Shown: positions 9,780 to 21,022, counted from the stretch's first letter. The stretch is 64,000 nt of DNA from Kappaphycus alvarezii (GCA_002205965.3 NADL03000683.1:1054001-1118000), one strand, 5' to 3'. Notes: generated by a model not told the origin, from the sequence alone. A program made the numbers and translations.

Positions 9780-11102
9780 TCATGCGCTCCGACAGGGCAC
9801 GGGTGTGGTTCGTGCTTCGCGGTTGCGTCCAGTCTTCCCCATGAGTATCGAGGGGGCTTCAGGGACATCCGGCTTTGGTTGCGTAAGCCGCTGGGCGGCA
9901 CCTGTTTCCTCGGGTTTTGCGACCCTAAGGTTGGCAGGAGAGGGTTTTGTGGTTTTGGGGGCCAGGGTTGTTTTGCTTGTCGCCGGTGGCGTCGCGCTGT
10001 CGGGTTCTTCTTGGACTGTGGTGGTCTCCGGTATTTCCACTGCACTGTCCAGGGTCTCGTTATTTTTGTCTTGGTGGGCCGTTGGTGGAGTGTCTGGCTC
10101 CGCTGCTGCGCCTGGGGTGTCTTGCGCAGCCGAGTCAACCTGGTAGTTGTCGTTGATCTCTGCAATCTTTGGGGGAGCAAGATTTTCGCACCCGTGTAGA
10201 ATTTGGCAATGAAGTCTTCTACAAACGCATCCCCTCTCGGAAGGATTGCTGCTGCTGCGTCGATGAGGCGAGTAATTGCTCCCGCCAGGGCTTTTCGGTT
10301 TTCCATTGTTATTTCGGAGGCCACGGTCTTGAGCTTTGCGACTTCGCACGCAGCAGCAACGCAAGTGCCAACTTTCCACTCGGTTGTGGGGAGCTCGGAG
10401 ATGAGCTCAGAAAGCGAGTTTGGGGAAAGGCGAGCGCCATTGTAGATGTTGGGGATCTCCCGGAGTATTATCAGGAGATGTTGGGAGTCCGCGGTGTAGT
10501 GCACAACAATTGTCTAATCTCCCGATATAAGGAGTGCGTGCTTTGGCAGGGGTACTCTAGCATCCTTAGCTGCGATTAGCAAGCTTGCCTGTGCATCTTC
10601 AGAGGCCGGCAGGGCTCCGCTGCCTGAAGGACCTGCGGAGAAAGCCAGCGTGGACATCATCGGGGCCAACGTCGGAGGCAAGCTATTCAAGGGGGCAGGT
10701 GCTTTCGGTGTCAAGGCGCGACTCGGCGCATTGCGGCCCCATCACTGTGTCGGTATACCCTTTTTGAGTTGATTGCGGTTGTCTGGAAAACCATGGGATA
10801 GATCGGATATATCTTCCAAGAGTAAAACACCCAAACCTCCCCCGGCGCATTGGAGTCTCATCCTGCGGTGGCGTGGCCGGATCAAGCGATCCTGTCTGCA
10901 GTCGACAGAAATCGCGCACGGTGGAGGGGACAGTAGCAACTCGAGGGCTAGTGTGAGCCTTCACCATTGTGCCCACGAAGGCGGCCGCGCCTTGGCCTTG
11001 GCCTTGGCCTTGGCGGCTTTCTCCATAGCGGCGAATGGGTCGAGAAGTTGTGGGAGCGTTGGAGGAAGAAGGGAAGAGTACTGTACGCTTAGGAGCAGTC
11101 AC
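9780..11102 (-). pseudogene. ORF1 (gag-like) of LINE-like copy B
   Basis: Three frames in succession on the minus strand give a protein-like chain. They are 11102-10683 (includes an Ala-Lys or Gly-Gln repeat from four CCTTGG hexamers near 10,990), 10714-10514 (Ala/Pro-rich), then from about 10500 a helical block (ISELPTTEWKVGTCVAAACE, then AITRLIDAAAAILPRGDAF). After a frameshift near 10,190 comes a Pro/Thr/Glu-rich tail (PKIAEINDNYQVDSAAQD and on). There is no zinc knuckle. Position immediately 5' of the RT on the same strand makes it the likely nucleic-acid-binding ORF1. At least three frame changes make it a pseudogene. A 60-bp terminal-repeat-like segment (10,783-10,846) is embedded. Confidence 0.5.
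10783..10846 (+). repeat. TIR-like repeat copy inside ORF1
   Basis: This is almost identical to 25,260-25,320: both share GGATATATCTTCCAAGAGTA followed by AAACACCCAAACC. It belongs with the dispersed TA-flanked family ending in runs of C (or starting in G on the other strand). It probably records a DNA-transposon end inserted in the LINE ORF1. Confidence 0.65.
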
Positions 11103-11106
11103 AGTA

Positions 11107-11129
11107 CACGGGGGGTCACGATATAGTGC
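11107..11129 (+). repeat. Left TIR of the pogo element
   Basis: This 23-bp end pairs with 13159-13181 in inverted orientation, with about 18 of 23 positions matching by eye and the inner 12 perfect. Confidence 0.85.
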
Positions 11130-11300
11130 TCGTTTGAATAGTGCTAGCTTCTATATATCGCCACCCAAGAACCACAGTTTTGGCGGGATCTTCGAAGCAC
11201 CGAAATGAGATCCATTTGGTGTGCCATTGACCCGCCAAAACTTCCTCTGTAACTGTTACAAAGCTATTGGTGCTCCCCGCAGCTCTGTCAAATTCACATC

Positions 11301-13063
11301 ATGACGATAGTTGTAAGGCGTGAAAATCTCGCGATGGCTCCCAACGAGACATCCAAAGCCAAAATGCGAAAACGTACACGGCTCACTATCGCTGAGCAAA
11401 TCGAAGCGTCGAGTCTACTCTCCACCGGACAAACAGCACCTTTCATCATGAAAAAGTTCTCCGTCTCCCGAAGAACAGTAACCGCTCTGAAGAAAAGAAC
11501 CACAACGCTTCTTAAACAAATGCAGTCCAATATGATACCGCTGCATAAGAAATCCCTGCGCCCCTCCGCATACTCAGTCATTGAGGAACGTCTGTTCCAG
11601 TTTGTTCATTGTTCTCGTTTAATGAAAATGCCGCTCACTCAGTCAGTCCTCCACCACAAAGCCCTGATGACACGTAACCGCCTGTGCGATGAACTCAAAA
11701 CCAAAGAATGTTCGGAGTACCTCAGACTACAGCGCTTCTGCGATTCAATTGGGTGGGTACAAAAGTTCATTAATCGTCACAGTTTAGGACCAATATACTT
11801 ACATGGAGAAGCCGGGAGTGCTGCCGTCATGCTCGTGGCAAAAGAAATGGCGGAGTTGAGGGAACATTTTTCGTCGTGTGGCTTGGACTGCATCTACAAC
11901 GTTGATGAAACCGGACTTTTTTACAAGCTCCTTCCTCGGAGGACTTATATTGTTGAAGAAGAGGACCGCAAAACGGTAAGAGGGACCAAGGCAATGAAGA
12001 GCAAAGACCGAATAACAGCATACGTATGCACCAATGCCGATGGCACTCAGAAATTACCTATGGCCGTTATCGGGAAGTCTAAGAACCCTCGCTGTTTTCG
12101 AATTGAATCCCCACCCGTTCCGCACTTTAGTCAGAAGAATGCGTGGTCTGAAACCCAAACGGTTCGTATGTGGTTTTACAGTGTGTTCCTGCCATTCATA
12201 AGGAAGACTACGTCCCGTCCTGTTACCTTGATTATGGACAACCGTGGCCCACATGGAATGTACCTGACGGAAATGCGAGAGCAGGTGAAAATCATGACCT
12301 TGCCGCCAAACTGCACCTCTATTCATCAGCCTATGGATCTGGGGATAATTTCTGTTTGGAAAACCAGATTCCGTCATCTGCTTTTAAGAAGAATTATGGA
12401 GGATATTGAAACACAGCAGCAGAGAAGAGATAGTAATAATGCCCTGCGCGCAGGCATGAGGGGTTTGAAGGAAGGTTTTGAGCCGCACATGTTAGATGTG
12501 ATGCATGTGGTAATGTAATCTTGGGATGAAGTAACGCAGCGTGTAGTTGCAAGGTGCTGGGTGAAGGCAAATTGTTTACCGGCGCAGCATGTTGCACAGT
12601 TAAGGTGAGAGTTGACAAGGAAAAAGAGGATGCAACGGGGGTTTTAAGATTCCTGCAGGCATTGAGTTTGTCACTGGATTACCGTGATCCATTGTACGAA
12701 GCGGTGCCAGAATCTGTTGAAGTGAACGATGTGCAAAATTGGTTCAATATTGAAGAACGCGTGGAGGTCTCTACTGCAGTAGTGGAGGATTAACTTGTCT
12801 CAAGCGGCACAGAAAAGGATGTGGAAGCTACGGATTAGTTGTGCCAGTCGGATGAAGACAGTGACGTTGTTGTATCAGCACTGTTACCTTCAGAAAGTGC
12901 TTTAACGGCGCACTTTGATGTGCTACAGCGTGCGGCCTATGAAAGTAACATGAGAGACTCTTCCTATCATCTATGGAAAGCAACGAGGTGCGTCATTGAA
13001 AGGAAGAGAGAGGAGGCCAGGAAATGCACTCGCCAAATTCTGATCACGGAAGTGCTACAGTAG
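11301..13063 (+). pseudogene. pogo/Tigger transposase with decayed C-terminus
   Basis: The main ORF 11301-12518 encodes 405 residues. It has an N-terminal helix-turn-helix of CENP-B/pogo type (about 25-70, LTIAEQIEASSLLSTGQ then FSVSRRTVTALK), a second helical DNA-binding region (about 90-165), and a DDE nuclease domain with D202 (NVDETGLFYKL), D313 (IMDNRGPHG) and D346 (HQPMDLGII). The usual MDNCxxH Cys is Arg. After VMHVVM a TAA interrupts the frame, but the same frame continues SWDEVTQRVVARCWVKANCL, which is clearly C-terminal transposase. Two more frames (12554-12793 and 12839-13063) hold the rest. So one stop and two frameshifts have removed the C-terminal tail while the catalytic core stays open. 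It may still be translated as a 405-residue protein. Confidence 0.8.
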
Positions 13064-13158
13064 CTCGGCCATCACCGCTGATAATCCTACTTGAGATCGA
13101 CCAACTGAATAAAGCGCACCTTTCAATAGTGCTATACCTGAAGATTTGTACCGGGGTG

Positions 13159-13181
13159 GCACTATATCGTACCACCCACTG
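13159..13181 (-). repeat. Right TIR of the pogo element
   Basis: This is the inverted partner of 11107-11129 and is followed directly by the TA duplication. A second ATAGTGC word occurs just inside both ends, as subterminal repeats. Confidence 0.85.
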
Positions 13182-13272
13182 TACTGTATTGCACACTGAC
13201 TGATCCTAGGCTAGGTACAGTACAGTACAGTGCTTTGCCGCTGCTCGAAAGTACAATACTACAAATTCACTA

Positions 13273-14536
13273 GAGGGAAAAAAACTGGAGTGTCTTAATG
13301 ATTGAGAAATAGGTTAGCATTCAGAGTAAAGGACCCCTCCTGAAAGGCTAATTTTGGGACAACAGGTTTTTTAGGAAAAGCCAACACTGTTCCCCCGCCA
13401 ATATAAAATGAGTTATCCCGCCTTTTGCGGCGACCTTCCGTTATCATTGACCTCCCTCGAGGCTGTACAATACGTCCAATGACAAATGAGTGGCATTTTG
13501 TAATTGGCGACGGAGTAACTCTCATGAAAACCCCTGCAAGTCAAAACCATTCCACAATCTATGCAAAGGCAAACCAAAGATCGGAAAAAAAGCTTGACAA
13601 CCCCAACTCAAGAGTCGCAAAATCGGGTGATAGCAGTGAATCTCCTCCGAAAGAATTTTCAGAGGAAAAAGAGGCCTACAATCTGGCAAATAGCCGGAAT
13701 CTTTTCTGTCAGTAAGACAATTGTGGAAAAAATGAAAAATATGTTGGAATCCAAAGATGGGCAGAATCTTCTACGAATCACAAGCTCTGATATCCACGCA
13801 GGCCGTGATATGGTGTTGACGGCAGAGGAGGAAGAAATGATCGTATCTCGACTTATACATACTGCCAACCGAGGCGCTGCGCTTGAGTACGAGTCGTTAC
13901 AGTATATGGTGGCTAAGGTGGCGGCAGACGGCAGGAAAGGTTATAAGAATGGCGTACCGAGTGACGATGCAATTCGAAACTTTCGCGCTCGCCATAAGGA
14001 GCTCACTTTTCGTGCATAAGAGAGCAAGGAGAAATCAAAACTGAATGCTGAAAGGTGCGCTCATGTCAACCATTTTCGACATTATTCAGGAAATTGATGC
14101 TCGACATCCGGGGCTTCTTCAAAACCCGAACCCAGTCTGGAACATGGATGAAACCGAGGTCGATGGAACGTGGGGAAAGAAGGAGAAGGTTTTCACGGCA
14201 GTTGACAGTCATAACGGTGGCGATAAAGGTTGCAGTACTACGTATGCGTCGGGTAAGCACATATCGGGGATTGTATGTGTCTCCGCCGGCAGTCGAAAAA
14301 CTCCACCGTTCTTCATTGTGTAAAGTAAACGCTTGAATGGTCGCTGGCTTGACCCAATCGAAGGTTCTTTTCGGTCCCCTATGACAGGAATTTGCAGCCG
14401 CTTTGCCGTGCAGAATTGTTTTTCAGGATCCACTTCTGTTGTCAACCTTTACGACAATGGTTCGATGGAGATGGACCTTGGTCACCCCGAAATCAAGCCC
14501 AAATACAGGGCAAGAGCTCCTTCTTCCAATATTTGA
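13273..14536 (+). pseudogene. Second pogo-like transposase, decayed, with its left end
   Basis: A left terminus starts GAGGGAAAAAAACTGGAGTG at 13,273 after TA. The open frame 13561-14019 carries a helix-turn-helix (RPTIWQIAGIFSVSKTIVEK) and a second DNA-binding region ending RARHKELTFRA. The next frame, 14045-14323, has NPVWNMDETEVDGTWGKKEK, where D of NMDE is the first catalytic Asp, then SGIVCVSAGSRKTPPFFIV. The third, 14333-14536, has RWLDPIEGSFRSP and NGSMEMD. The later catalytic Asps and the right end are not found, so the 3' half is lost. The family is pogo/CENP-B-like DDE but a different subfamily from the element at 11107. Because the TIR lies directly upstream, this element probably owns the dispersed TIR family seen at six other sites. 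Confidence 0.65.
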
Positions 14537-16654
14537 TTGGGGTCGTCTTTTTTTCAAGTAACACAACCCCATACACGAAAAAACGGTTTAAAAATGTCTG
14601 ATGCAAGTTTTCGCGGCGTTCGGCACTTTTATTGCTTACAAAATGCTTCCTTCCTGCACTTCGTTGCCTTCTCTCATCATTCAGGCCTATCCTTGAATCA
14701 TTTTCCAACTACTTTGCACTCGTTGCAAGCACTTTCGGGGCCTTCTTTTTCTTGATACAATACTGGAATGAATCGTTCCTCATAATTATTCTACACAGCA
14801 TCGAAGTCCGAATTTTTCTTTGTCAATAACTTGTGATAAGCATGAGTAAACGTCCTTCATTGTAAAAAGCGGAGAAGCTAATGCTCTTGTAACCAGGCCT
14901 CGTTTATACACGCTTGAATGTTCGAAAAAATTTCCGCACTGAATGGCTCTATCTTTTCAAGTATTTTTAATACATCAAATAGGGAATCTTTCGTCATTTA
15001 CAAACTAATAAAGCGCGTATTTTCAGCGGGTTTGACATGGATGTTAATCAAAAAAGAAGTGAGTTCATGGTATCTGGGCTCATTTTGGCATCTCCGAGCA
15101 TCAATATTACGAGCTGGCTGCTAAAAATTTCATGCAATGCAGAAGCATGATTCGTATAGGCTTCAACTGCTGAGTTAAAGCGTACGGAAAACTCTGAATT
15201 TTTCTCCGATAGTATACGCTAGTATGAGTGATTTTTTCCCGAAAGATCAAATTACCCACGTACCTTTTCTGTTGGTGAATCTCATGCAATCGCGTCGGTG
15301 ATTCTGGATATCACACGATTACTGCTCTTTGACATGTCAATACCGGTCATTCTAAGACTCCCTGAATTCTCTGCCTAATTTAACAGATCTTGAGTCTGAT
15401 TATCGCAAGATAGAAGGATTGAATGACCTTTTACTTCACAAATAGCCTCATATTTCTTTTCGATTTGTGAGAATGCTGAAATAATGTCCATCTATATCCT
15501 CAAAGTTTCTCGATATCGAAATTTCACTGTTTTACTCGAAATGAACATTAGAGGATTTGAGAAAGTTGCACCCGTCAATTCACCCAGCTGATCTCCTGAG
15601 CCCATAGATTTAGATTCGCTGAAGTCGATACCGTCCATTGATGGGTTCCTGTTCGATTCTGGAGTACGGTTGAGATCACTTGAGAACTGTAGAGGCGAAG
15701 CATGTATTGGAGTGGGGTCGCTTTGTCATCAATGATCAGCTCAGTATGCTGGAATCCTCGTTCAAAACCATCTGGATAACCACCCTTTCTTTATACAGAG
15801 GATACGCAAATTCTTCAGATAAATCCTATTTGTCGTCGTAAGCCTCTCATCCTAAGCACTTAACAACGCCCGCACTTTTCGGATTTGCATTCACCTCGTC
15901 CCATCCAAGAGGGAAAGGATCACACTCCGTTTCTTCAAGATGGACGATTCCAGCTTATATAAGTTCAAATGACTTTGAACGGCGCAGTTGAAAATAATCA
16001 ATATGAATTACATTCATGTTCAATAAAATCACATAAAATGACCACTAATCGCTTAAATTCCCAACTGTACAGTACAATAGAAGGAAAAGTGACAAAGATT
16101 GGTGATTTGGTCCCAGAAAAAATTGATTCGAACCTATATGCCTCTATACAGTGTTCTCCTTTAAACAGAAAATAGTTTTTCAATATTTTCTGAACAAATT
16201 TGCATTCCGAAAAGTATGAAAGTTTTCTTTCTTGGCCAATTTCGGTGGCTGAAGGGCTCGCGGAGGATGGATTTTGGATGCAAGTATGAAAATGCGCGTA
16301 AAAGATATGATTTCTACCGAGAAACACTATGCAGCACAGTATACTACAACCCATGGCAACTTTTTCTACAAGCATGCCTATAAACCCTCCAATTACTTCA
16401 CCTTCTCGCACTAGAGCTAGCGAAATGGCAGGTGAATTGGTTGGTCAAGTCATAGTGTTGCTTGTGCGGCACCGTGACCAGACAAAAAGCGGTGCGCGAC
16501 TGTACTGGTACTGTACAGTACCTTACCCTAGTCTTTTTCCCGCAATCTGGCGCCGTCTTTGTGGGTCCCAGTATGCTCCTTATCAAAACATTGACAGCTG
16601 CTCCCACTTTCTTTTACGCAAAAAAACCGTTCTCCAAATAAATCCTAAAATTAC
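14537..16654. other. No gene seen
   Basis: AT-rich sequence with no frame over 140 codons and no recognisable protein. The first few hundred bases may be the eroded 3' half of the pogo-like element. A short GTAC-type stretch lies near 16,065. Confidence 0.4.
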
Positions 16655-16722
16655 AGGGTCATCAGATTCGAACCCTCTACTACGCGATTGAGATCAGCGA
16701 CGCTTCCACTAAGAGCGGTCCA
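16655..16722 (-). ncRNA. tRNA-like sequence (tRNA pseudogene or SINE head)
   Basis: On the minus strand a B box GGTTCGAATCT (16,664-16,674) matches 10 of 11 consensus positions. Upstream is a D-arm-like hairpin CGCT-CTTAGTGGA-AGCG. A 7-base loop ATCTCAA would place anticodon CTC. The T stem and acceptor stem do not pair, so a functional tRNA is unlikely. A pol III-derived SINE or tRNA pseudogene is the better reading. Confidence 0.3.
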
Positions 16723-17621
16723 AATCGGTCCAATTCACAAAATATCGCCACGTCTATTTTCTGGCGTCAACATCACCTCTATCGTAGCCAAAATTCGCCC
16801 TTGCTATTCTTTTGGTATAAGTGTGACTAACTGGCGTAATGACGAGCGTGGACGGGCGGATGGTAGCCGGTTACTGCGTGTGAGTGGTAGAGAGACTGGA
16901 GATGACTGTAAGTAATGAGTGGAAGCGTAAAATGATCGGGAACAACAGCAAGAGGGCTTCCGGAAGGGGGGAGGCAACTGAGGAAAGGGTAGCAAGCACC
17001 CCCCTGGAAGCCAGAGATGCTTCCGATCGCTCGACCTCTATACAGTATCGTCGCCGGGGAAATCAGACGAACCCTGTGCCACCCGGTAAAATACAACTGT
17101 AATCACTTTGTGCGGCTACTCGACGGACGCCGGTGAAAACTTAGGTTGCACCAAACCACAAACCCTTCTTTGGCCCGAATTTCGGAACCTTTTGTAAAAC
17201 GTGGGTCAACAGGAACGCATTCCAGTGGATTTCAAAAAATTCTCGTCTACGACAGACTTCCCGTCTCTTCACAACCTACTGCCATGTACCGCGCGACTTA
17301 TCGGTGCAGGTCTTCCTTCGCGAAGATATTGCAGCGCGTCAAAAGACCCCTCAGTGGCACCTTTTTCCCTTCACCATACAGTGACCCCTTCTCTGCAGTA
17401 CAGTAACCCCTATCCACGAGAAATTCCTTCATCAATCCTCCGGCATCTCCCATCACTTATCAATCACATTCAAAACGATTTAATCATCCCATAATTCCTG
17501 CCACACCTCAATTAAACCCATCAAAGACGTGAAACTGACCAAATTGTCTTCTAACTTTCCGCAGCCATCCATTTCGTGCGAGACGCGCCACATACAACCT
17601 ACAGAGTGCTGAGGGTAGGGT
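16723..17621. other. No gene seen
   Basis: Short frames only on both strands, with none showing a family signature. A GTAC-like CAGTACAGTAAC lies near 17,395. Confidence 0.35.
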
Positions 17622-18692
17622 ATGGGCGGCGTGGATCGTACGTCCGAGGGGCTTGCAGTACCGATCCTAGGAGCTGTGAGGTCTTTTTCGAGCCTACATA
17701 TGGTTGATCACAAGGAAGATGGAATGGTTGCTGATGTGTGTGTCGAAGGCTTGTGGATACCGATTGAGACAAAAGACTTCTACCATGGATTGGAATTGTA
17801 CGATGGGACGGTGATGGCTGAATGGATGCGACATTGAGATGAGCACCCGTTGGGATAACAAAGAAATTTGTACGTTGGGCCTGCTTCAGCGGAAGAAGGC
17901 AAGCAGCCACGCAAGAAATGCCAATACGTACGAATTCAGGAGGCTGTAGCTCGGGTAACGTAGAAGGCTTACTTATTGGGAGTTATTACGTTTCAAATAG
18001 GCAAAACGGCGGGCGGAAGAAGTTCTGAACGATGGACCTCTACACCATTGAAGGTCAGCGAGCATACTTGGAACGAGATGGAAGTCCAATAACGGGTGAC
18101 ATTGAGACAAGAACCGAGTCCGGAAACAGTGAGAGTCTTATAGAGCTTAAGAAATGTATCAAACAGAAAACTGACTACTTGGATTCGCTTGAAAGGTACT
18201 GCACATCGCATCCAGATCTTATTGTTTGCTTGGAAGGGAGTAGAGATGAATCAAGTGGAACTCATACTGCCACGTACACTTAGGAGCAAAACACCGTATC
18301 CTGTTATGACGAGCATGGGGAGTTCGGGAGGGCAGCGTCGGGAAAGGACATGTCAGATTTGAATGGAGAAGTACAAGTGGAAAAACTTCTCCGAATCGGT
18401 TCAATAACCGCCAGAAGTCTGCAGATATGCAAACTTGGTTGGAGAGAAAAATGGGTCCATAAAACTTGAGAAAAGGATTCAACCGCTGCTTGATGACCTA
18501 GAAAGCTGTCTCGATGTACTTTTCGGAGAAGTATACATGGTGAGGCCACTTAGAATGGATCAGCTTGAAGAGACGGTTGAACATGGTGCGGTGCTTGATG
18601 CTAGGCGGCGATTGATACTAGACAGCGTCCAATACTTCGAATTAAAGCTAGAGGAAGGAGAATTGAGAGCTCGCATCGGAGATGGCGTTTAG
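17622..18692 (+). pseudogene. Convergent extra ORF of copia-II, copy 1 (unknown function)
   Basis: Three plus-strand pieces (17622-17837, 18032-18283, 18435-18692) in changing frames form a charged, helical protein. The middle contains LIELKKCIKQKTDYLDSLER. The last contains LDARRRLILDSVQYFELKLE then EGELRARIGDGV. Past the last stop the frame continues with a basic tail (KIQNKSKGKKNRR). The final block is clearly related to RRVHDSAERFLLKLRKGVLH at 58,980-59,080. In both places the ORF points toward the 3' end of a copia-II pol gene on the opposite strand and stops close to it. I do not recognise the family. The repeated arrangement suggests it is a part of the retrotransposon rather than a neighbour. 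Confidence 0.45.
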
Positions 18693-18904
18693 CTAGAGAG
18701 GGTGATGGAAGTCCGAGTGTTGAAGATTCAGAACAAGAGTAAGGGGAAGAAAAATAGGAGAATACCGATATCCATTTGCCGCGCAAGAAAGGAGAGACAA
18801 TCAGAAGAGTAGGGGACTAAGAAGAACCCGGAGAAGAAAACAGATATATCTGATGAGGAATGGAAAGTATCTACGAGCTCCCTTGGAGGTTAGCCACAGT
18901 TCCC

Positions 18905-20230
18905 TTAATTTGATTAGCGTGGCAGAAAATATCAGGATTTAGAGGATCAGATGAAATCACCACGTTGAGCTTCCGAAACATTACGAAATTTTGCTTTGTG
19001 AGGGCGTCGGCCAAGTTTTATTGACCACTGATCCACTGTATTGTCGTATCTCCTGAGACTCGAAGGAATCTCGAAGGCGTGAAACTGCCGGGCGAAGTCG
19101 ATAATCAGTCCCATCGTGAAGCGTTGTGGTTGTCGAATAAAGGCCATGAGAGTCAACCGTGAGGTCAAGAGGAAGACTCTTGGGACTATCGTGCACTGCT
19201 TTTATGTGATCAGCGAATAAAGGCGCTCGATCAGCGGAGCTTGCCGCGGCAGTAATATCAGCTCCAATCGAGGAGAAGCTGGACCTTTTCTACTTGCTAC
19301 TGCTCCAGTTAAGCACAGGAAAGATATATTCATCCCCCGCTGAAAGCCTGACAGATACCCATTTTGACTGTAGGAAGATGAGCTTTGACTGGCATCGGAA
19401 AATGCAAAATAGGCAGGGTTATCAAGGGATTTTGGAGAAACAAAAAGGATTTTTGGAGAAAAGCTTCGGATCTCAGCGAGCGTTGAGTAGGCGGTCGAGA
19501 AGTTGATAGCAAGAGAAGGCCTACTTGTCTCTGGATGTAGCTCGCTGTGAAAGTTGCCTGCGGGAGAACAACGTGACGGAAGAAGTTCAGCGATCCTGCC
19601 AAAGCTTGATATGCCGCTAGCTCAGCAGGTGTAGCTGGCTGTGAGTCCTGATTTAGACGCTCAGAGTAAATCTGCGGTGCCTCAATTTTTTCTACGTATT
19701 CATGCATGCTTGGTCGCACTGAGCGGCCGGACTCTCGATGAATATGAAGGCGGTTGAAGACAAGGTTTCCGACAGTGAGCCGCTTTGAAATAGCATTGCG
19801 AAATATTTCTATTTTTCCTAGTGTCCCTATAAGAAGGAAATCGTGGACAACTTTTGCGATGATGATTCCAATAGCCCCATCAGATTTGTGCAGAGCGAAC
19901 AACAGTGGAAGACAGACCTGGTACTGGCTTCATGCCAAAATGCTTCATCGATTCTTTAACAAATAGCTGTCAGAGACGTCTTTTTCTTGATTCAACAATA
20001 CCTTATGCTGGGTTGAGAATTTTCCAGAGCTTGCGCGAAGACGAGGCCCAACCGTTTGGAGGGCACACATATACGTCTCGAGGAAAACTTTCAGCTTGAA
20101 GATATATATGCTTGATATCAAGGCTGCGTAATCGAAGTTGAATGGTGGCGGCGATGGAAAGGACCATGCGAATAACTGTGAACTGCGCAGTTGAAGAGAG
20201 CGTACGGACTGTGTCTATTTTCTTGTCTCG
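18905..20230 (-). pseudogene. copia-II retrotransposon, copy 1: RT and RNase H fragment
   Basis: From 20,230 down the minus strand reads copia-type RT: TVRTLSSTAQFTVIRMVLSI, then LRSLDIKHIYLQAESFPRDV and YVCPPNGW (the AYLQ/PP block), then GIIIAKVVHDFLLIGT where the YVDD motif has become VVHD. Next come the connection segment (RPSMHEYVEKIEAP and YQALAGSLNFFRHVVLPQA) and the RNase H end (DLTVDSHGLYSTTTTLHDGT, YRLRPAVSRLRDSF, NLADALTKQNFVMFRKLNVV). Several stops and frameshifts break it. Gag, protease, integrase and LTRs are absent here. It is the same family as the longer copy at 59,225-63,830. Confidence 0.7.
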
Positions 20231-20802
20231 GTTACCGTGGGGGACCAGTCGGCATTTAAGTCAGCTAGGTTAGGGTTATCTATACCGATGGGGTAAATAA
20301 AGTCAATGTCAGCCAAGTAATTGAGATCCAGGTTAGGGATGAGTACAGTCGACACTTGGCCCAATAGGTGCCTTTCAACTGCGAAAATATGAGGTCCAAG
20401 TTGGGGGTGGAGTGGTCGGTAATACACCTCCTTGGGCCCACTCGGGTGGATGTACAGTACGAAGACCTATGGCGGTCGAGATTCGGAATAAATTTCCTTA
20501 CTATACAGTGCAGTACCTGCAGATGGCAGTGGTGTGGCCTGTGGAGAGGAATAGATAAAAAAGGACCTTAAAATCAGCTCTGCGGTGACAGTACAGTGTG
20601 AGTGCCAACTGAACTACAGAAGTTCGCGTTATACTATCGGTGGCGAACAGTAGAGGGCACAAATTGACCGATGATGGCCCTCTACTGCTTCCTGTATTCG
20701 TCGATGCCCTCTGTTTCTACCGAGTGGGTTGCGGTGGGCTAGCTAAATACTCTTCTTTTTGCTCTAGTGGGACCGTTCGGCCTGTCCTGCTTATTTTCAA
20801 AA
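20231..20802. other. No gene seen; scattered GTAC words
   Basis: No coding signature. Short TACAGT-type stretches lie at 20,452, 20,505 and 20,588. Confidence 0.35.
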
Positions 20803-21022
20803 ATGCACCGACTCACGTCATGTAGCCGTGCAGTGGTCGCGCTCTCTCGCCACTATCTTGTAGCTTCCGATTAGCATTCTGCGACATGCACTGATTCCCG
20901 TCAAATAGCCATGCAGTGGTCGAACTCTCTCCCTACCGTAATGTAGCTTTATTTTAGCACTGTGCGACCTGCACCAACTGACATCATGTATTTGTGCAGT
21001 GGTCGCGCTCTCGCTACTGCTT
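20803..21022. repeat. 83-bp tandem repeat, about 2.7 copies
   Basis: Units begin at 20,803, 20,886 and 20,969. Each has a GCAC(C/T) start, then a CGTCA-like word, GCAGTGGTCG, a CTCTC stretch, and a GCGAC end. Copies are clearly diverged from each other, so the array is old. Confidence 0.75.

Larger units (their letters stand above)
11107..13181 (+). mobile_element. pogo/Tigger-type DNA transposon, 2075 bp
   Basis: The element is bounded by 23-bp inverted ends, 11107-11129 (starting CACGGG) and 13159-13181 (ending CCCACTG). They share a perfect core ACGATATAGTGC and differ at only a few outer positions. A TA dinucleotide flanks each side (11105-11106 and 13182-13183), the target duplication of Tc1/mariner/pogo elements. 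The CA(G/C)...CTG termini fit Tigger. Inside is one transposase gene with a DD(32)D triad. The element sits just beyond the 5' end of LINE copy B ORF1. A GTAC-rich tract follows at 13,182-13,240. Confidence 0.85.

Noticed and set aside
9631-10199. Long plus-strand frames at 9.6-10.2 kb
   Set aside because: They are antisense to the LINE ORF1 and consist of low-complexity Val/Gly/Leu text from a Pro/Thr-rich coding strand.
12516-12518. TAA in the pogo transposase as a reassigned codon
   Set aside because: Two frameshifts follow soon after, so ordinary decay explains it.
20803-21022. CRISPR-like direct repeats
   Set aside because: Units are contiguous and diverged with no unique spacers, and the genome is eukaryotic.
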